Below are positions 26,975 to 35,550 of a stretch of DNA of 64,000 bases, piece after piece; position 1 is the first letter of the stretch; every line of letters starts with the position of its first letter. Source of the DNA: G963701675 sp963701675 (GTDB taxonomy: Bacteria > Planctomycetota > Planctomycetia > Gemmatales > Gemmataceae); NCBI GenBank assembly GCA_963701675.1, contig OY969623.1:6758001-6822000 (forward strand), given 5' to 3'. The translations under genes were made by a program, and so were the position numbers. Under the pieces are notes generated by a model. It was not told the origin of the DNA, made no database searches, and saw only the letters and a list, made by a program, of their open reading frames with translations.

Positions 26975-27672
26975 TCATGCAAGCTGGTATTCAGGCATCA
27001 CCAAGATGGCGTGACACGTTTCTTTCAAACGCTGCTCGCGGGCGGCGCCGCGAGCGTCGTCCTCAGTAAAGAAATCGACGAGTTTCTGCCGCGACGATGC
27101 ACTCACATTCCTGCTCTGCAAGAACAGACCCAAAAGGAAGTCGATCAATTGCTCGGGCTCGACTCCCGCACCGTTTTTGCGTGCAAGTTCTGTTGGGCTT
27201 ACACGAATTCGACCGGTGTCCGATGTTCCTTCCAATAGCACCGCCGCGGCGTTATGTCGGGCCAGAAGCGTGGCCGTATTCAGCCACGCCCTCCCACCTT
27301 CCCACCCTTTCACATTGGGAGGTGCGAACAATTGTTGCCCTAGACTCTCCATCGCTGCCTCTAAGGTCGGTACCGCCGCATCGGCGCGGGCGACATCAAC
27401 CTCGGAGCAGTGAATCAAACCGCACAGATACTCAGCCGGGCCCTTTACGCGCTGACGATAGGCATGCGCCGAGAAAAAATGACACGAACGCAAGATCACA
27501 TTAATCAATTCGCCGGTGTCGTAATTAGATTGGCGGTAGCGGTCGGCGAGAGGCGCCAAGAGAGAGTCCGGCGGAACGGTTGTTTCATCAATGAAGTGTC
27601 GATACAGCTTGCGGACCAAGAACATGGCCGTGGATGGCTGCGCGAGAACAATGCGAATGACATCGATTCGGC
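26975..27672 (-). pseudogene. 3' remnant of a DUF1800-family gene, fused to the HEAT gene
   Basis: Minus strand, readable from about 27672 (IDVIRIVLAQPSTAMFLVRKLYRHF) to a stop at 26975. This matches the C-terminal half of DUF1800 proteins (secreted planctomycete proteins usually paired with DUF1501): later blocks are LRSCHFFSAHAYRQRV, FAPPNVKGWEGGRAWLN and CHAILVMPEYQLA. The N-terminal two thirds are missing. At the left boundary the reading frame of the HEAT-repeat gene runs straight into this sequence in another frame, so a deletion or recombination joined the two genes. Confidence 0.75.
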
Positions 27673-30600
27673 GCCGCCGCCCAGGCGTCCCAAAGCATCC
27701 GCAGCGGAACAGCGTACCAGAATCGCGTCGTGCCCCAGGACTTTAATCAATGAAGGCACTGTCGCCGGGCCGATCTCGATCAGGGCCTGCATCGCCGGGC
27801 CGCGTAAAGACTCATCCGGCCCAGACAGTGCTTCGATCAGCTTGGGAATGGCCGGTTCCGAAGCTCTTCCGAGGGTGCCCAGCGCGAGAACCACTTCCGA
27901 GCGAAGCCGCGAATCGGGGAGTTCGAGCGCGTCCAGCAGTGGACGTACGCCAGCGGGGCCGATGCGACCCAGGAGACGAACCGCGACAACGGCGACGTCA
28001 CGGTCGTCCTCTTTCGTCAACGCCACCAGGGCGGGGAGCGCCGAACGAGCTGCGGGGCCGACATTCTCCAACGCCCTCAAGACCGGGGAACGCATGTGCG
28101 ATGGACCGGACTCCAGCATCTCGATCAGGGCAGGCACGGCGGCATCAGCGCCGGCAGTCCCCGGGTGCCCGAGGGCGATTGCCGCGGCGACACGGTTGTT
28201 CGGATCGGGGTCTTTGAGCAAAGCGGCGAAAGCCGAGCCGGCTTCGCGGGCCTCAGGAACACGCAGTTGACGTAATGCCTCGGCGGCCTCCAAGCGCTCT
28301 TGCCCCACGCCCTGCTGCATGAGTTCGACTAGGCGTGGGACCACGGTCTTCGCGTGTTCAGGGCCGAATCGCGACAACGCCTGCGCCGCTTGAAGCTGCA
28401 TGCCGGGTTGTGAATCTTTCAGCAGCGCAGCCAACACCGGTACCGCTTCTCGTGCTTCTTCGGCTTCCATCTCTCGGAGTGCATTGGCGGCCATAAGTCG
28501 GGTTGACGGCGCCGGGTCTTGCAACATCTCGACCAGGTGCGGGATCGCTGCCCTCGCTTCCTTAGCGCCCATTCGCGACAGCTGCCGAACCGCCATGTTG
28601 CGGTAGGCATTGTCCGGCCGGCTAAGCATGTCAACCAATGCGGGAACGGCCGTTTTCGCCTCGGCCGGCGACAATTCTCGCAGGAGCTCTACGATAGAGT
28701 AAAGGCGCCGACCATCCTGAACGCCGAGTCGTTCTTTTAGCGCCGCAACCCCGGACTTCACGCCGACCGGTCCGATGCGCCGGAGCGTGCTCACGACCTG
28801 GCGGTCGATGGGTTGTTCGACATCGCTGAGTAAGGCCACGAGCGCAGGCACGGCCGTTTCCGCCTTCGATCCGAGGGCACCGAACGTTTGCAGCACTTGC
28901 GTTCGCATGCCGGTTTCTTTCAGCAGTTCAATCAGTGCCGGAACCGCCGCCTTCTTTTCGTCGGGTCCCAGGCGCGACAACCCCTGGGCCGCCGAAAAGC
29001 GAGTGGCCGCTTGCGAGTCATCCAAAGCGGCAGTAAGAACTGGAATCGCAGCGCCCGCCTCTTCTGGCCCAAGTTGTGATAGAGCAATCGCGGCCCGTAG
29101 TTGATTCTGAGCATCGGTACCTTGGAGTGCTTTATGCAGTATCGGGCTGAAGAGCGTAGGCTCTACATCCTGATGGACAAGGATTAGAGCAGCCTCCAGC
29201 CGCAGCTCAGCATCTGAATCATTCAAGGCCACGACCAAAAGTGCGATCGCCTCATTGCCTCCATACATCATGTGTTGGAGTGTCGTGGCCGCCTGGCGTC
29301 GTACCTGCTGCTGCGGGTCCTTGAGTAGCTCGATCAATGCCGAAACCACGTCGCGCCGCTCGCCCGGAATGGCGCCAAGTAGCTCGATGGCTTGGGTTCG
29401 TAGTTGCACGCTTGGATTTTTCAACAGCTCAACCAGGACGGGCTTTGTCGAACGCAATGCCTCCGGGTTCAATTGCCGTAAGGCGCTCGCTGCTTGACCG
29501 AAAACCTGAGCGTCTTTCAACAACTCCACCAAAGCGGACACGGCTGCGGCGTCTTCCGACCTGCTTTGACCGATGAGTTGGGCGGCCTGCTTGCGACGCT
29601 CCGGGTCCGGGTCTTTGATTAGCTCGACGAGTGCGGGGATCGTTTCTTTGGGCGGCCTGCCCATCCCTCGCAAGATATTCGCTACAGTCCTTCGTGTGTT
29701 CTGATCCTTATCCTTCAGTAACGAAATGAGAATCGGCATCGCCTCGCGGGAAGCGAGCCCTATTCTCGGCAAAAGACCAATCACTTGTTGGCGTACGCCG
29801 GGATCTTCGTGCTTCAATGCCTCCAAAAGTGCGGCCGAGGCTTCCTTACTCCCGGGGCCAAGTCGGGCCAGAATCTGCATGGCTTGTGAACCGCGACCCC
29901 TTTGCGTTTCGCGCAGGGCGTCGATTAACACGGGCACGGCCTCACGGGCCATGCCGAGTTCCCAGAGCGTTTCGGCGGCTTTGATCCGAAGCGATTGATC
30001 GCGCACCGACAGAAGCGGGACGAATTCCGGGGCCAGTGCCTTCCGGTCTTTGACGATTTTGCCGATGGCAGTAAATGCCGCCATACGAACCCCGTCATGT
30101 TCATCCTTGAGAGCAGTCAACAGCGGCGCCGTGACCAATTCGCTGTCTTCGATGCCCACGTGCTCCAAGGCTTCCGCCGCACGAAAGCGAACTTCCTGAT
30201 CACGATTGCCGAGCGCGTCGATGAGGGCAGGCACCGCGATTCGTGCCTTGGGGCCCAACACTTGCAAGTACTTTCGAGCCGTCGCGCTTGCCATAGCATT
30301 GCGTGAACTCAACTCGTCTACCAAGACCATGGCAGCGGGGCGGGACGACGTAACGAGATGGAAAAGAGTACCGGCCGCGTGCACGCGAACCTCCGCGTCG
30401 GGGTCATCCAGGGCAACCGTGAGCGCCGGCATCGCAACCGCCGGGTCCGCCTTGATTCGAAGTAAACCGGACGCGGCCTGTGCGTGCACAAACGGATCCT
30501 TATGTTCCAGCGCCGCGATGAGGGCCGGGGCTGCCACCGCGGGCGCCTCACCTCCAGCGGCGGTCAATGCCACGATCGCTCGTTGCCGCACCGCGCCATC

Positions 30601-31362
30601 CCGGTCCTTGAGTGCCTCGACGAGCGCCGGAACGGCGGAGGCTGCTGGGGGCCCTAATCGGCCCAGCGCATCCGCGACACCTTGCCGCACCGACGGGTTC
30701 TCATCTTTCAACGCCTCGATCAAAGCTGGTACTGCGGTGGGGCCGATGCGTCGGAGCGTCTCGGTTGCCCACGAATGAACCCGGTTAGGGTCAACGACGC
30801 GTGCCACTCCGGGACGGATGGGCGGTTGCCGCGGGTCGGGTGGTTCGACGGTCCTTGGCTCAGCAAGCAAATCCAGCAGCGCCGGCACGGCTTCCAGCCC
30901 GAACCTTTCAAACGCCTTGGTGGCTCTTGCCGGACCTTGTGGGTTACTCGGCCGCAAGTGCTCGCGCACATAGGGCAAGGCGGCCCGCACAGTGGGTCCG
31001 ACTTCCTTGAATGCCTCGATCGCCTTCGTACGCAAGGCCGCATTCGTGTGACGTTTGGCCACGATGAGTTCCGGCAGAAAGTCAGCGGGCTGTCGGCCGA
31101 TCTTGCACAGTGCTATCGCGGCGTGGCCTCGAACAGCGCTGTCCGCGTCGTTCAGCGCCTCCTTGAGTGCCTGACCCGCGTCGCTCCCGCGATTGCCGAG
31201 TTCCCCCAAGGCCTCTGCTGCTCGTGCGCGGGCTTTGGGATCGGCATCCTTAAGAGCTGCGACCCACTCAGCAATCAATTTCGGCTCGTCGCGTGTTGGG
31301 CTACCCACTTGGATCGCAGGCCAGAGGAAAAGCGCAAATGAAACTAACACCTTCAGCGACAA
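27505..31362 (-). CDS. Very long exported HEAT/PBS-lyase-repeat protein with aberrant C-terminus
   Basis: 1,285 codons. Hydrophobic signal peptide at the start (SLKVLVSFALFLWPAIQVG). Almost all the rest is HEAT-like repeats of about 36-40 residues with the pattern 'A-V-P-A-L-I-E-A-L-K-D...VR..A..AL..IG', at least thirty of them. The final 58 residues (after ADALGRLGGGAES) read DUF1800-gene DNA out of frame, so the natural end is lost at about 27672. HEAT arrays act as protein-binding scaffolds; no partner is implied by the neighbours. Start ATG at 31362 is the first Met in the signal peptide frame. Confidence 0.85.
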   Translation of the reverse strand: MSLKVLVSFALFLWPAIQVGSPTRDEPKLIAEWVAALKDADPKARARAAEALGELGNRGSDAGQALKEALNDADSAVRGHAAIALCKIGRQPADFLPELIVAKRHTNAALRTKAIEAFKEVGPTVRAALPYVREHLRPSNPQGPARATKAFERFGLEAVPALLDLLAEPRTVEPPDPRQPPIRPGVARVVDPNRVHSWATETLRRIGPTAVPALIEALKDENPSVRQGVADALGRLGPPAASAVPALVEALKDRDGAVRQRAIVALTAAGGEAPAVAAPALIAALEHKDPFVHAQAASGLLRIKADPAVAMPALTVALDDPDAEVRVHAAGTLFHLVTSSRPAAMVLVDELSSRNAMASATARKYLQVLGPKARIAVPALIDALGNRDQEVRFRAAEALEHVGIEDSELVTAPLLTALKDEHDGVRMAAFTAIGKIVKDRKALAPEFVPLLSVRDQSLRIKAAETLWELGMAREAVPVLIDALRETQRGRGSQAMQILARLGPGSKEASAALLEALKHEDPGVRQQVIGLLPRIGLASREAMPILISLLKDKDQNTRRTVANILRGMGRPPKETIPALVELIKDPDPERRKQAAQLIGQSRSEDAAAVSALVELLKDAQVFGQAASALRQLNPEALRSTKPVLVELLKNPSVQLRTQAIELLGAIPGERRDVVSALIELLKDPQQQVRRQAATTLQHMMYGGNEAIALLVVALNDSDAELRLEAALILVHQDVEPTLFSPILHKALQGTDAQNQLRAAIALSQLGPEEAGAAIPVLTAALDDSQAATRFSAAQGLSRLGPDEKKAAVPALIELLKETGMRTQVLQTFGALGSKAETAVPALVALLSDVEQPIDRQVVSTLRRIGPVGVKSGVAALKERLGVQDGRRLYSIVELLRELSPAEAKTAVPALVDMLSRPDNAYRNMAVRQLSRMGAKEARAAIPHLVEMLQDPAPSTRLMAANALREMEAEEAREAVPVLAALLKDSQPGMQLQAAQALSRFGPEHAKTVVPRLVELMQQGVGQERLEAAEALRQLRVPEAREAGSAFAALLKDPDPNNRVAAAIALGHPGTAGADAAVPALIEMLESGPSHMRSPVLRALENVGPAARSALPALVALTKEDDRDVAVVAVRLLGRIGPAGVRPLLDALELPDSRLRSEVVLALGTLGRASEPAIPKLIEALSGPDESLRGPAMQALIEIGPATVPSLIKVLGHDAILVRCSAADALGRLGGGAESMSFALFSRSHPRPCSWSASCIDTSLMKQPFRRTLSWRLSPTATANLITTPAN

Positions 31363-31509
31363 AGGGCACCTTGGGCCGAAAGGCCTACTACGCAGGACAA
31401 GTTATCGGTGTCGATCCCTGCGATAATACCAGAAACACGGTAGCGAAGTCACCAACTTGTCCAGCCTTGCGTTTCGTGATAATCTCGTGGAGATTCCCGG
31501 CCTGTTCGA

Positions 31510-32651
31510 CTGTCGGCGGGGCCACGCTGACTTTCGACCACAACGGCAACACGACCGACCAAACCGGCAAGGCGTTGACCTACGACGCGTGGAATCGGTT
31601 GAAGTCAGTCACCGGCGCTTCCTCGTCCGTGACTCATAGTTACGACGCATTGGGCCGCCGTATCAAAGAAGTCCGCACCGGGCCGGCGTTGACCACTGAT
31701 CTCTTCTATTCCGATAAATGGCAGGTCGTTGAGGAATGGAAAGACGGAGCTAATCACGCCCAGTACCTGTGGAGCCCGGTCTACGTCGACGCCATGATCC
31801 TCCGCGACCGAAACAACGACACCAATCCTGACCTAGAGGAGCGCGTCTACGTCATGCAAGACGCGAACTGGAACGTCACCGGCATCATGAATCCGGCGGG
31901 GTCGGTGCTGGAACGTTACGTCTACGATCCATACGGCGTGCCGACGCGGCTAACGGCCGGCTGGCAAACACCGGGCGCCGACACGTACAACTGGAACTAC
32001 CTGCACCAGGGCGGGCGTTACGACGCGGCGAGCGGCTTGTATCAGTTCCGGCATCGCGAGTGATCACCGACGTTGGGGCGGTGGATGCAAGTGGATCCGA
32101 TGAGCTACCGTGCGGGAGACATGAATCTCTACCGGTATGTCACCAACAGTCCTACCAGTCATAATGATCCGCTAGGGCTACGAGCTGCGCCGGATACTTT
32201 TGTAGAGTTCCTCGACAAAGTACTGATTGGGTTCGACCAATTATTTTCGCCACCTTGTTATCAACCTAATACTTTCCAATGCAATAACTGCAATGACGAA
32301 CAATCCAAGTACGCACGCGCGCTAATGATCGCAGCCGGTATTCAGTATGCAGACGACGCAGGAGGGGGAAACGCGTTTCAACACTGTTACGTGTCATGCC
32401 AGTCCGTGAAGGCCTGTGGTTTCCGGTGTGCAGCGCAATATTGGACGGATCGCGAAAAGCCAGGGGAACCCGGAAAGCCATTTGCACCAGATGCTCTGAT
32501 GGACCTTGAAAATAACACGATGGGCTTCCTGAGTGCTAAGGACTCCAGAAAAGATTGCTGGGACTCCTGCAAGGATAAATGGGATAGTGGGCAGCTGGTG
32601 TGCTTAAATGATCAAAAGAAGCAGATGAAGTGTCCGCCTTCGGGCAAGTAA
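31510..32651 (+). pseudogene. RHS/YD-repeat protein C-terminal fragment with toxin-like tip; in-frame TGA
   Basis: The frame becomes RHS-like near 31510 (GGATLTFDHNGNTTDQTG, LTYDAWNRLKSV, HSYDALGRRIKEV), with nothing of the core upstream, so it is 5'-truncated. Its hypervariable junction is LGRWMQVDPMSYRAG...YRYVTNSPT, the RHS-associated core end. A TGA at 32061-32063 interrupts it, where relatives often have Trp (RHREWSPTLGRW). The variable C-terminal tip (about 32200-32651) is Cys-rich and has GNAFQHCYVSC and DALMDLENNTMGF. These resemble the 'NAFRH...DLxNN' of DUF6973-type toxin tips (tentative). Without the stop this would be a contact-delivered toxin; as read, it is inactive or readthrough-dependent. 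Confidence 0.75.
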
Positions 32652-32745
32652 TGACGAGTAAAGGGTCCGAGGATCGATTCAAAGGCTACCATTGGAGACC
32701 GGCATAGCGAAACGCTAGCAAGCCTGTATGGGGCCAAGACGAACC

Positions 32746-33261
32746 ATGTTCGAGAAGCTCAAGATCAAGCGCTGGATTCTGACGTGTGTCGCAGCGTCAC
32801 TGTTGCTGCTTATTGCCGCGGTGTGGCTGGTACGGTACTTCTCGTTACACGTCTCACCTTTAGCCTTCGACAGCCAGGCTTGGTGCTCAGATAGAACTTG
32901 GTTGGGATATGACAGATTTCACGCCACACCACGACAAGCTATGATGCGGGATCTCATCACGAAAGTGCTGCCTGGCAAAAACAAGCGACAAATCGAGGAG
33001 CTATTAGGCCCTTCACTACGGGACAAGACAAGCCCGCCCGATTACTTTAGCACGTTTGATTGGGACTTGATCTATCCTATCGGGAAGGAGCGTATTTTTT
33101 ACTATGACCATAAAGGGGTCGCAATGAGTCCAGATTGTGAATACCTACACATACGTGTAAATCAGAAACAGGTTTTCGAAAGCTGGTGGGTTGACGGTTC
33201 CGACCGATGGCCCGAGATCGTCGGTAAGCAGGGAAGTGAAACGTACCGCCTTCAAAGGTGA
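32746..33261 (+). CDS. Membrane-anchored small protein, candidate immunity protein for the first RHS tip
   Basis: 171 residues from ATG 32746 (an ATG at 32728 is also possible). One N-terminal membrane segment: WILTCVAASLLLLIAAVWLV. The soluble part has MMRDLITKVLPGKNKRQIEELLG followed by YFSTFDWDLIYPIGKERIFYYD, similar in tone to BamE/SmpA-like folds but not clearly of that family. It follows the RHS toxin tip by 95 bases in the same direction, the normal place for an immunity gene. Function is therefore by position only. Confidence 0.5.
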   Translation: MFEKLKIKRWILTCVAASLLLLIAAVWLVRYFSLHVSPLAFDSQAWCSDRTWLGYDRFHATPRQAMMRDLITKVLPGKNKRQIEELLGPSLRDKTSPPDYFSTFDWDLIYPIGKERIFYYDHKGVAMSPDCEYLHIRVNQKQVFESWWVDGSDRWPEIVGKQGSETYRLQR

Positions 33262-33331
33262 AATCGAGTCGATTCGGTAGCTAAACGGGAGTGCGCGATC
33301 AGCGCTGGCGCACCACCGGCGGCAGCCATTT

Positions 33332-33566
33332 GGAAAAGAAAAGGGAAAAGAAAAGGAAGGGAGAAAACAAAGAAAACAAAAGGAAAACAAAAGGGAAAAC
33401 GAAAACAAAAGAAACAAAAGGAAGAAACAAAAGGGGTCGGGAAGAAACAAAAGGGGAAGAAACAAAAGGGGTCGTTAATTAGCACGACTAATAAAGACTC
33501 CCGACCCCTTTGCTTTCCCCGACCCCTTTGCTTTCCCCCCCTTTGCTTTCTCCCCTTTGCTTTCCT
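33332..33566. repeat. Purine-rich tract and mirrored pyrimidine tract with inverted AAAGGGGTCG arms
   Basis: From 33332 to about 33474 the top strand is almost entirely A/G with repeating units ending CAAAAGGGGTCG. From 33499 to 33566 it is C/T with CGACCCCTTTGC units. The two arms pair around a 30-base spacer containing TTAATTAGCACGACTAATAA. It could form a long hairpin or triplex. It separates the two toxin-immunity units and may be a recombination-prone repeat. Confidence 0.6.
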
Positions 33567-33988
33567 CCGGCGGACTGGCTCCCATTCTTCCGAAACCTCG
33601 GTACATGGTCGGGAATCGTCCTCCTAGAGAGATAGAAAACAAGATCATGTGCGATGGCAAGGGGAATGTAACGATCCATCTTCAACCGTTTACGGATGAG
33701 CAGGTGAGATGTGGCCTAAAAGAGTGCATTACACTTCATGAAATGAGTCACATCAACGACTTTTTAAGTACGCGTTATCGAGATATTTGCAAGAATGTCA
33801 AAGAGCCAATGATCATTTCGCCACAGCACAACGAAGACCTGAGGTTGACCGAAATCAAGGCCCATCAAGTTGAAATAGCGTGTTACAAAGCGAAGAGGAA
33901 AGAGTGCATACCGGGCTGCGACGACATGCTTAAGAAGCGACTTGAAGAAACCGAGAATCGATTGCGTAACTGGCGGTTGAGGCCATAA
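33557..33988 (+). pseudogene. Orphan RHS-type C-terminal tip with HExxH metallopeptidase motif
   Basis: About 143 codons, internal ATG at 33605; no RHS core precedes it, so it looks like a displaced toxin tip. The centre has CGLKECITLHEMSHINDF, the zinc-peptidase signature HEMSH, with paired Cys before it and further Cys downstream (CYKAKRKECIPGCDD). The sequence NRPPREIENKIMCDGKGNVTIHL and a later NEDLRLTEIKAHQVEIAC would complete a small metallopeptidase fold with a third ligand Glu. Such orphan tips follow an intact RHS gene in many genomes. The family name is not recognised. Confidence 0.55.
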
Positions 33989-34017
33989 CCCGAACGCTTC
34001 AAGAATGGAGATTAAGC

Positions 34018-34491
34018 ATGGATTTTACATTTTGTACGATGATCTGCATTTGCATCATTGATCCGCCAGCTTTTCTGTCCGATGATATGCCGGCGCTAAC
34101 GGTAACTGTCAAGATCGCGGCCAAAGAAACAACAGTCTTGGACCTTGAACTCGTCAACAAAACCAAGAAATCACTTCGGCTACGTGAGCACGATCTTCCG
34201 TGGGTAGGGGCCTATAGCATCATACTAGTTGCCACTCAGGATGTACTTCCTCCAGAACGACTAGAGCCGATACTGACATTCGACAATCCCGCTGTGCGCG
34301 AGGTCACGCTGGCGCCGGGCCAAAAGCTGAGTGGTCGAATCAAGCTCACCGATCGATTTCGCTGCTTGCAAGACTCGACAAAGGAATGCGATGTCATTAT
34401 TTTCTGGTACTACAAGGCCGAGTCAGTAGATAACGTAAAACTCGGTCGGTTCGGCGGTTGGGTTCGGATACCAAAGCATAAAGCCCAGTAG
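34018..34491 (+). CDS. Small protein following the orphan tip, candidate immunity protein
   Basis: 157 residues, ATG 34018 with GGAGATTAAGC as ribosome site. No signal peptide of standard form, but the N-terminus has a short hydrophobic Cys-rich run (FTFCTMICICIIDPP). The rest is beta-rich (ALTVTVKIAAKETTVLDLELV, VREVTLAPGQKLSGRIKL), like a small Ig/jelly-roll domain. It starts 30 bases after the metallopeptidase-like tip in the same direction. Immunity is inferred from position only. Confidence 0.45.
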   Translation: MDFTFCTMICICIIDPPAFLSDDMPALTVTVKIAAKETTVLDLELVNKTKKSLRLREHDLPWVGAYSIILVATQDVLPPERLEPILTFDNPAVREVTLAPGQKLSGRIKLTDRFRCLQDSTKECDVIIFWYYKAESVDNVKLGRFGGWVRIPKHKAQ

Positions 34492-34546
34492 GCCTCGTGC
34501 CGGTGGAGAAGAAGGACATAATGCTCTATCTAGTGTTATTGATATG

Positions 34547-34564
34547 TTGACATCCATATGTCAA
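34547..34564 (+). promoter_or_regulatory. Inverted repeat TTGACAT-N4-ATGTCAA
   Basis: A perfect 7-bp dyad, the shape of a small repressor operator; it also contains a TTGACA box. No gene clearly uses it: the nearest plus-strand feature is a kinase-like remnant. Confidence 0.35.
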
Positions 34565-34827
34565 TGATGAACGTGCCACGCCGCCCACCAACCGGCGTTG
34601 TCACCCACTTCTCACAAACCCCCGTGCCGTCGCGCACAAAAATGCCACCGGATCAACGTTTTTCCATTTTTGAGCCAGTGCCCTGGAAGCCAGGCCACCA
34701 CGTCGTCGTGCGGCGAACTGTGGCGAGCGCGCAGCACGAACGCGGAGTAACTCTCACCGATTCTAAACGAGTTACAGTCGAAACGCAGCTTAGCAGCGGT
34801 TTTTTCTCCGCGCTTGTGCCCGACAAA

Positions 34828-34866
34828 GTCCGTGGCCAGCAAAAAAGTGGCCACGTGGCCACGGAC
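34828..34866 (+). repeat. GTCCGTGGCCA palindrome cluster
   Basis: GTCCGTGGCCA at the left and TGGCCACGGAC at the right with a 17-base centre that itself contains GTGGCCAC. Another GTGGCCAGTGGCCAC occurs about 75 bases later. Could form a stable hairpin; role unknown. Confidence 0.45.
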
Positions 34867-34974
34867 TTGAATTTGTGGATTCAAACTATTGGCAGATTTG
34901 GCGTTCGGTCGATGCGAGTTCATGGCCAACACCGTGGCCAGTGGCCACGCCTCGATCAAAGCCGGTACTGCGGT

Positions 34975-35258
34975 GGGCCATCGCTGAGGCCGAACACCTG
35001 ACCGCCGCAGAGGCGGCTACGTCCGATGTGCTATACAACGGTGCCGCCGTTTACTCGTTAGCCGGCTCTGTCCTCAAGAACGAAGATCCGACCAAGTCCG
35101 AAGGGTACGCCGCGCAAGCGCTGGCATTGCTCAAGCGCGCCGTTGCGAAGGGCTTCACGGACGTGACCTACCTCCGCAAGGACCGCGGTTTCGAGCCACT
35201 ACGTTCGCACGATGGGTTTCAGAAGCTACTCGCGGAGTTGACGAGTCAGGACAGATGA
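34975..35258 (+). pseudogene. C-terminal remnant of a kinase/TPR-type protein
   Basis: The readable part is about 90 residues (AEAEHLTAAEAATSDVLYNGA ... EGYAAQALALLKRAVAKGF, DRGFEPLRSHDGFQKLLAEL). This is the typical end of planctomycete Ser/Thr kinases with TPRs; the intact kinase ending at 60861 has the same ALAFLEKAFALGYG...IRKDPSFRDML end. The kinase domain and most of the TPR region are missing, and no good start is present. Confidence 0.65.
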
Positions 35259-35328
35259 AGAACTGCGTTAACTCCACATGCCGGCGCTGCTTGGCAACAA
35301 CGGGATCCACCGGTATGATTGGCACATT

Positions 35329-35415
35329 GGAGAGGTGCCAGAGCGGCCGATCGGGCCGGTCTCGAAAACCGGTGTCTGGGCAACCAGACCGAGGGTTCGA
35401 ATCCCTCCCTCTCCG
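35329..35415 (+). tRNA. tRNA-Ser (anticodon CGA)
   Basis: The acceptor stem pairs GGAGAGG (35329-35335) with CCTCTCC (35408-35414), discriminator G. The anticodon loop CTCGAAA with CGA at 35363-35365 reads UCG Ser codons. The long variable arm and T-arm GAGGG-TTCGAAT-CCCTC fit a class II tRNA. CCA is not encoded. The integrase gene lies 136 bases downstream and faces it, so this tRNA is the likely attachment target. Confidence 0.95.
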
Positions 35416-35550
35416 ATTCCAAAGAGTCGAGCGTCATAAACCATTGCAGTCTAAATGTTTCTGACACGACCGTTTTCTGGTGTACCCCACTTGTCCCGGT
35501 TTTGTCCAGGTTTGAAAACTCGCCAATGAGGTTGCTCGCGGGGAAGCTCT

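Larger units (their letters stand above)
34492..34974. other. Intergenic region with operator-like and GTGGCCAC palindromes, no gene
   Basis: No family-like reading frame. It contains a 7-bp inverted repeat at 34547-34564, a GTGGCCAC-based palindrome at 34828-34866 and, near 34951-34980, a 30-base piece nearly identical to a HEAT-repeat segment at about 30714 (PTAVPALIEA codons). This looks like scrambled DNA left by rearrangement. Confidence 0.5.
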
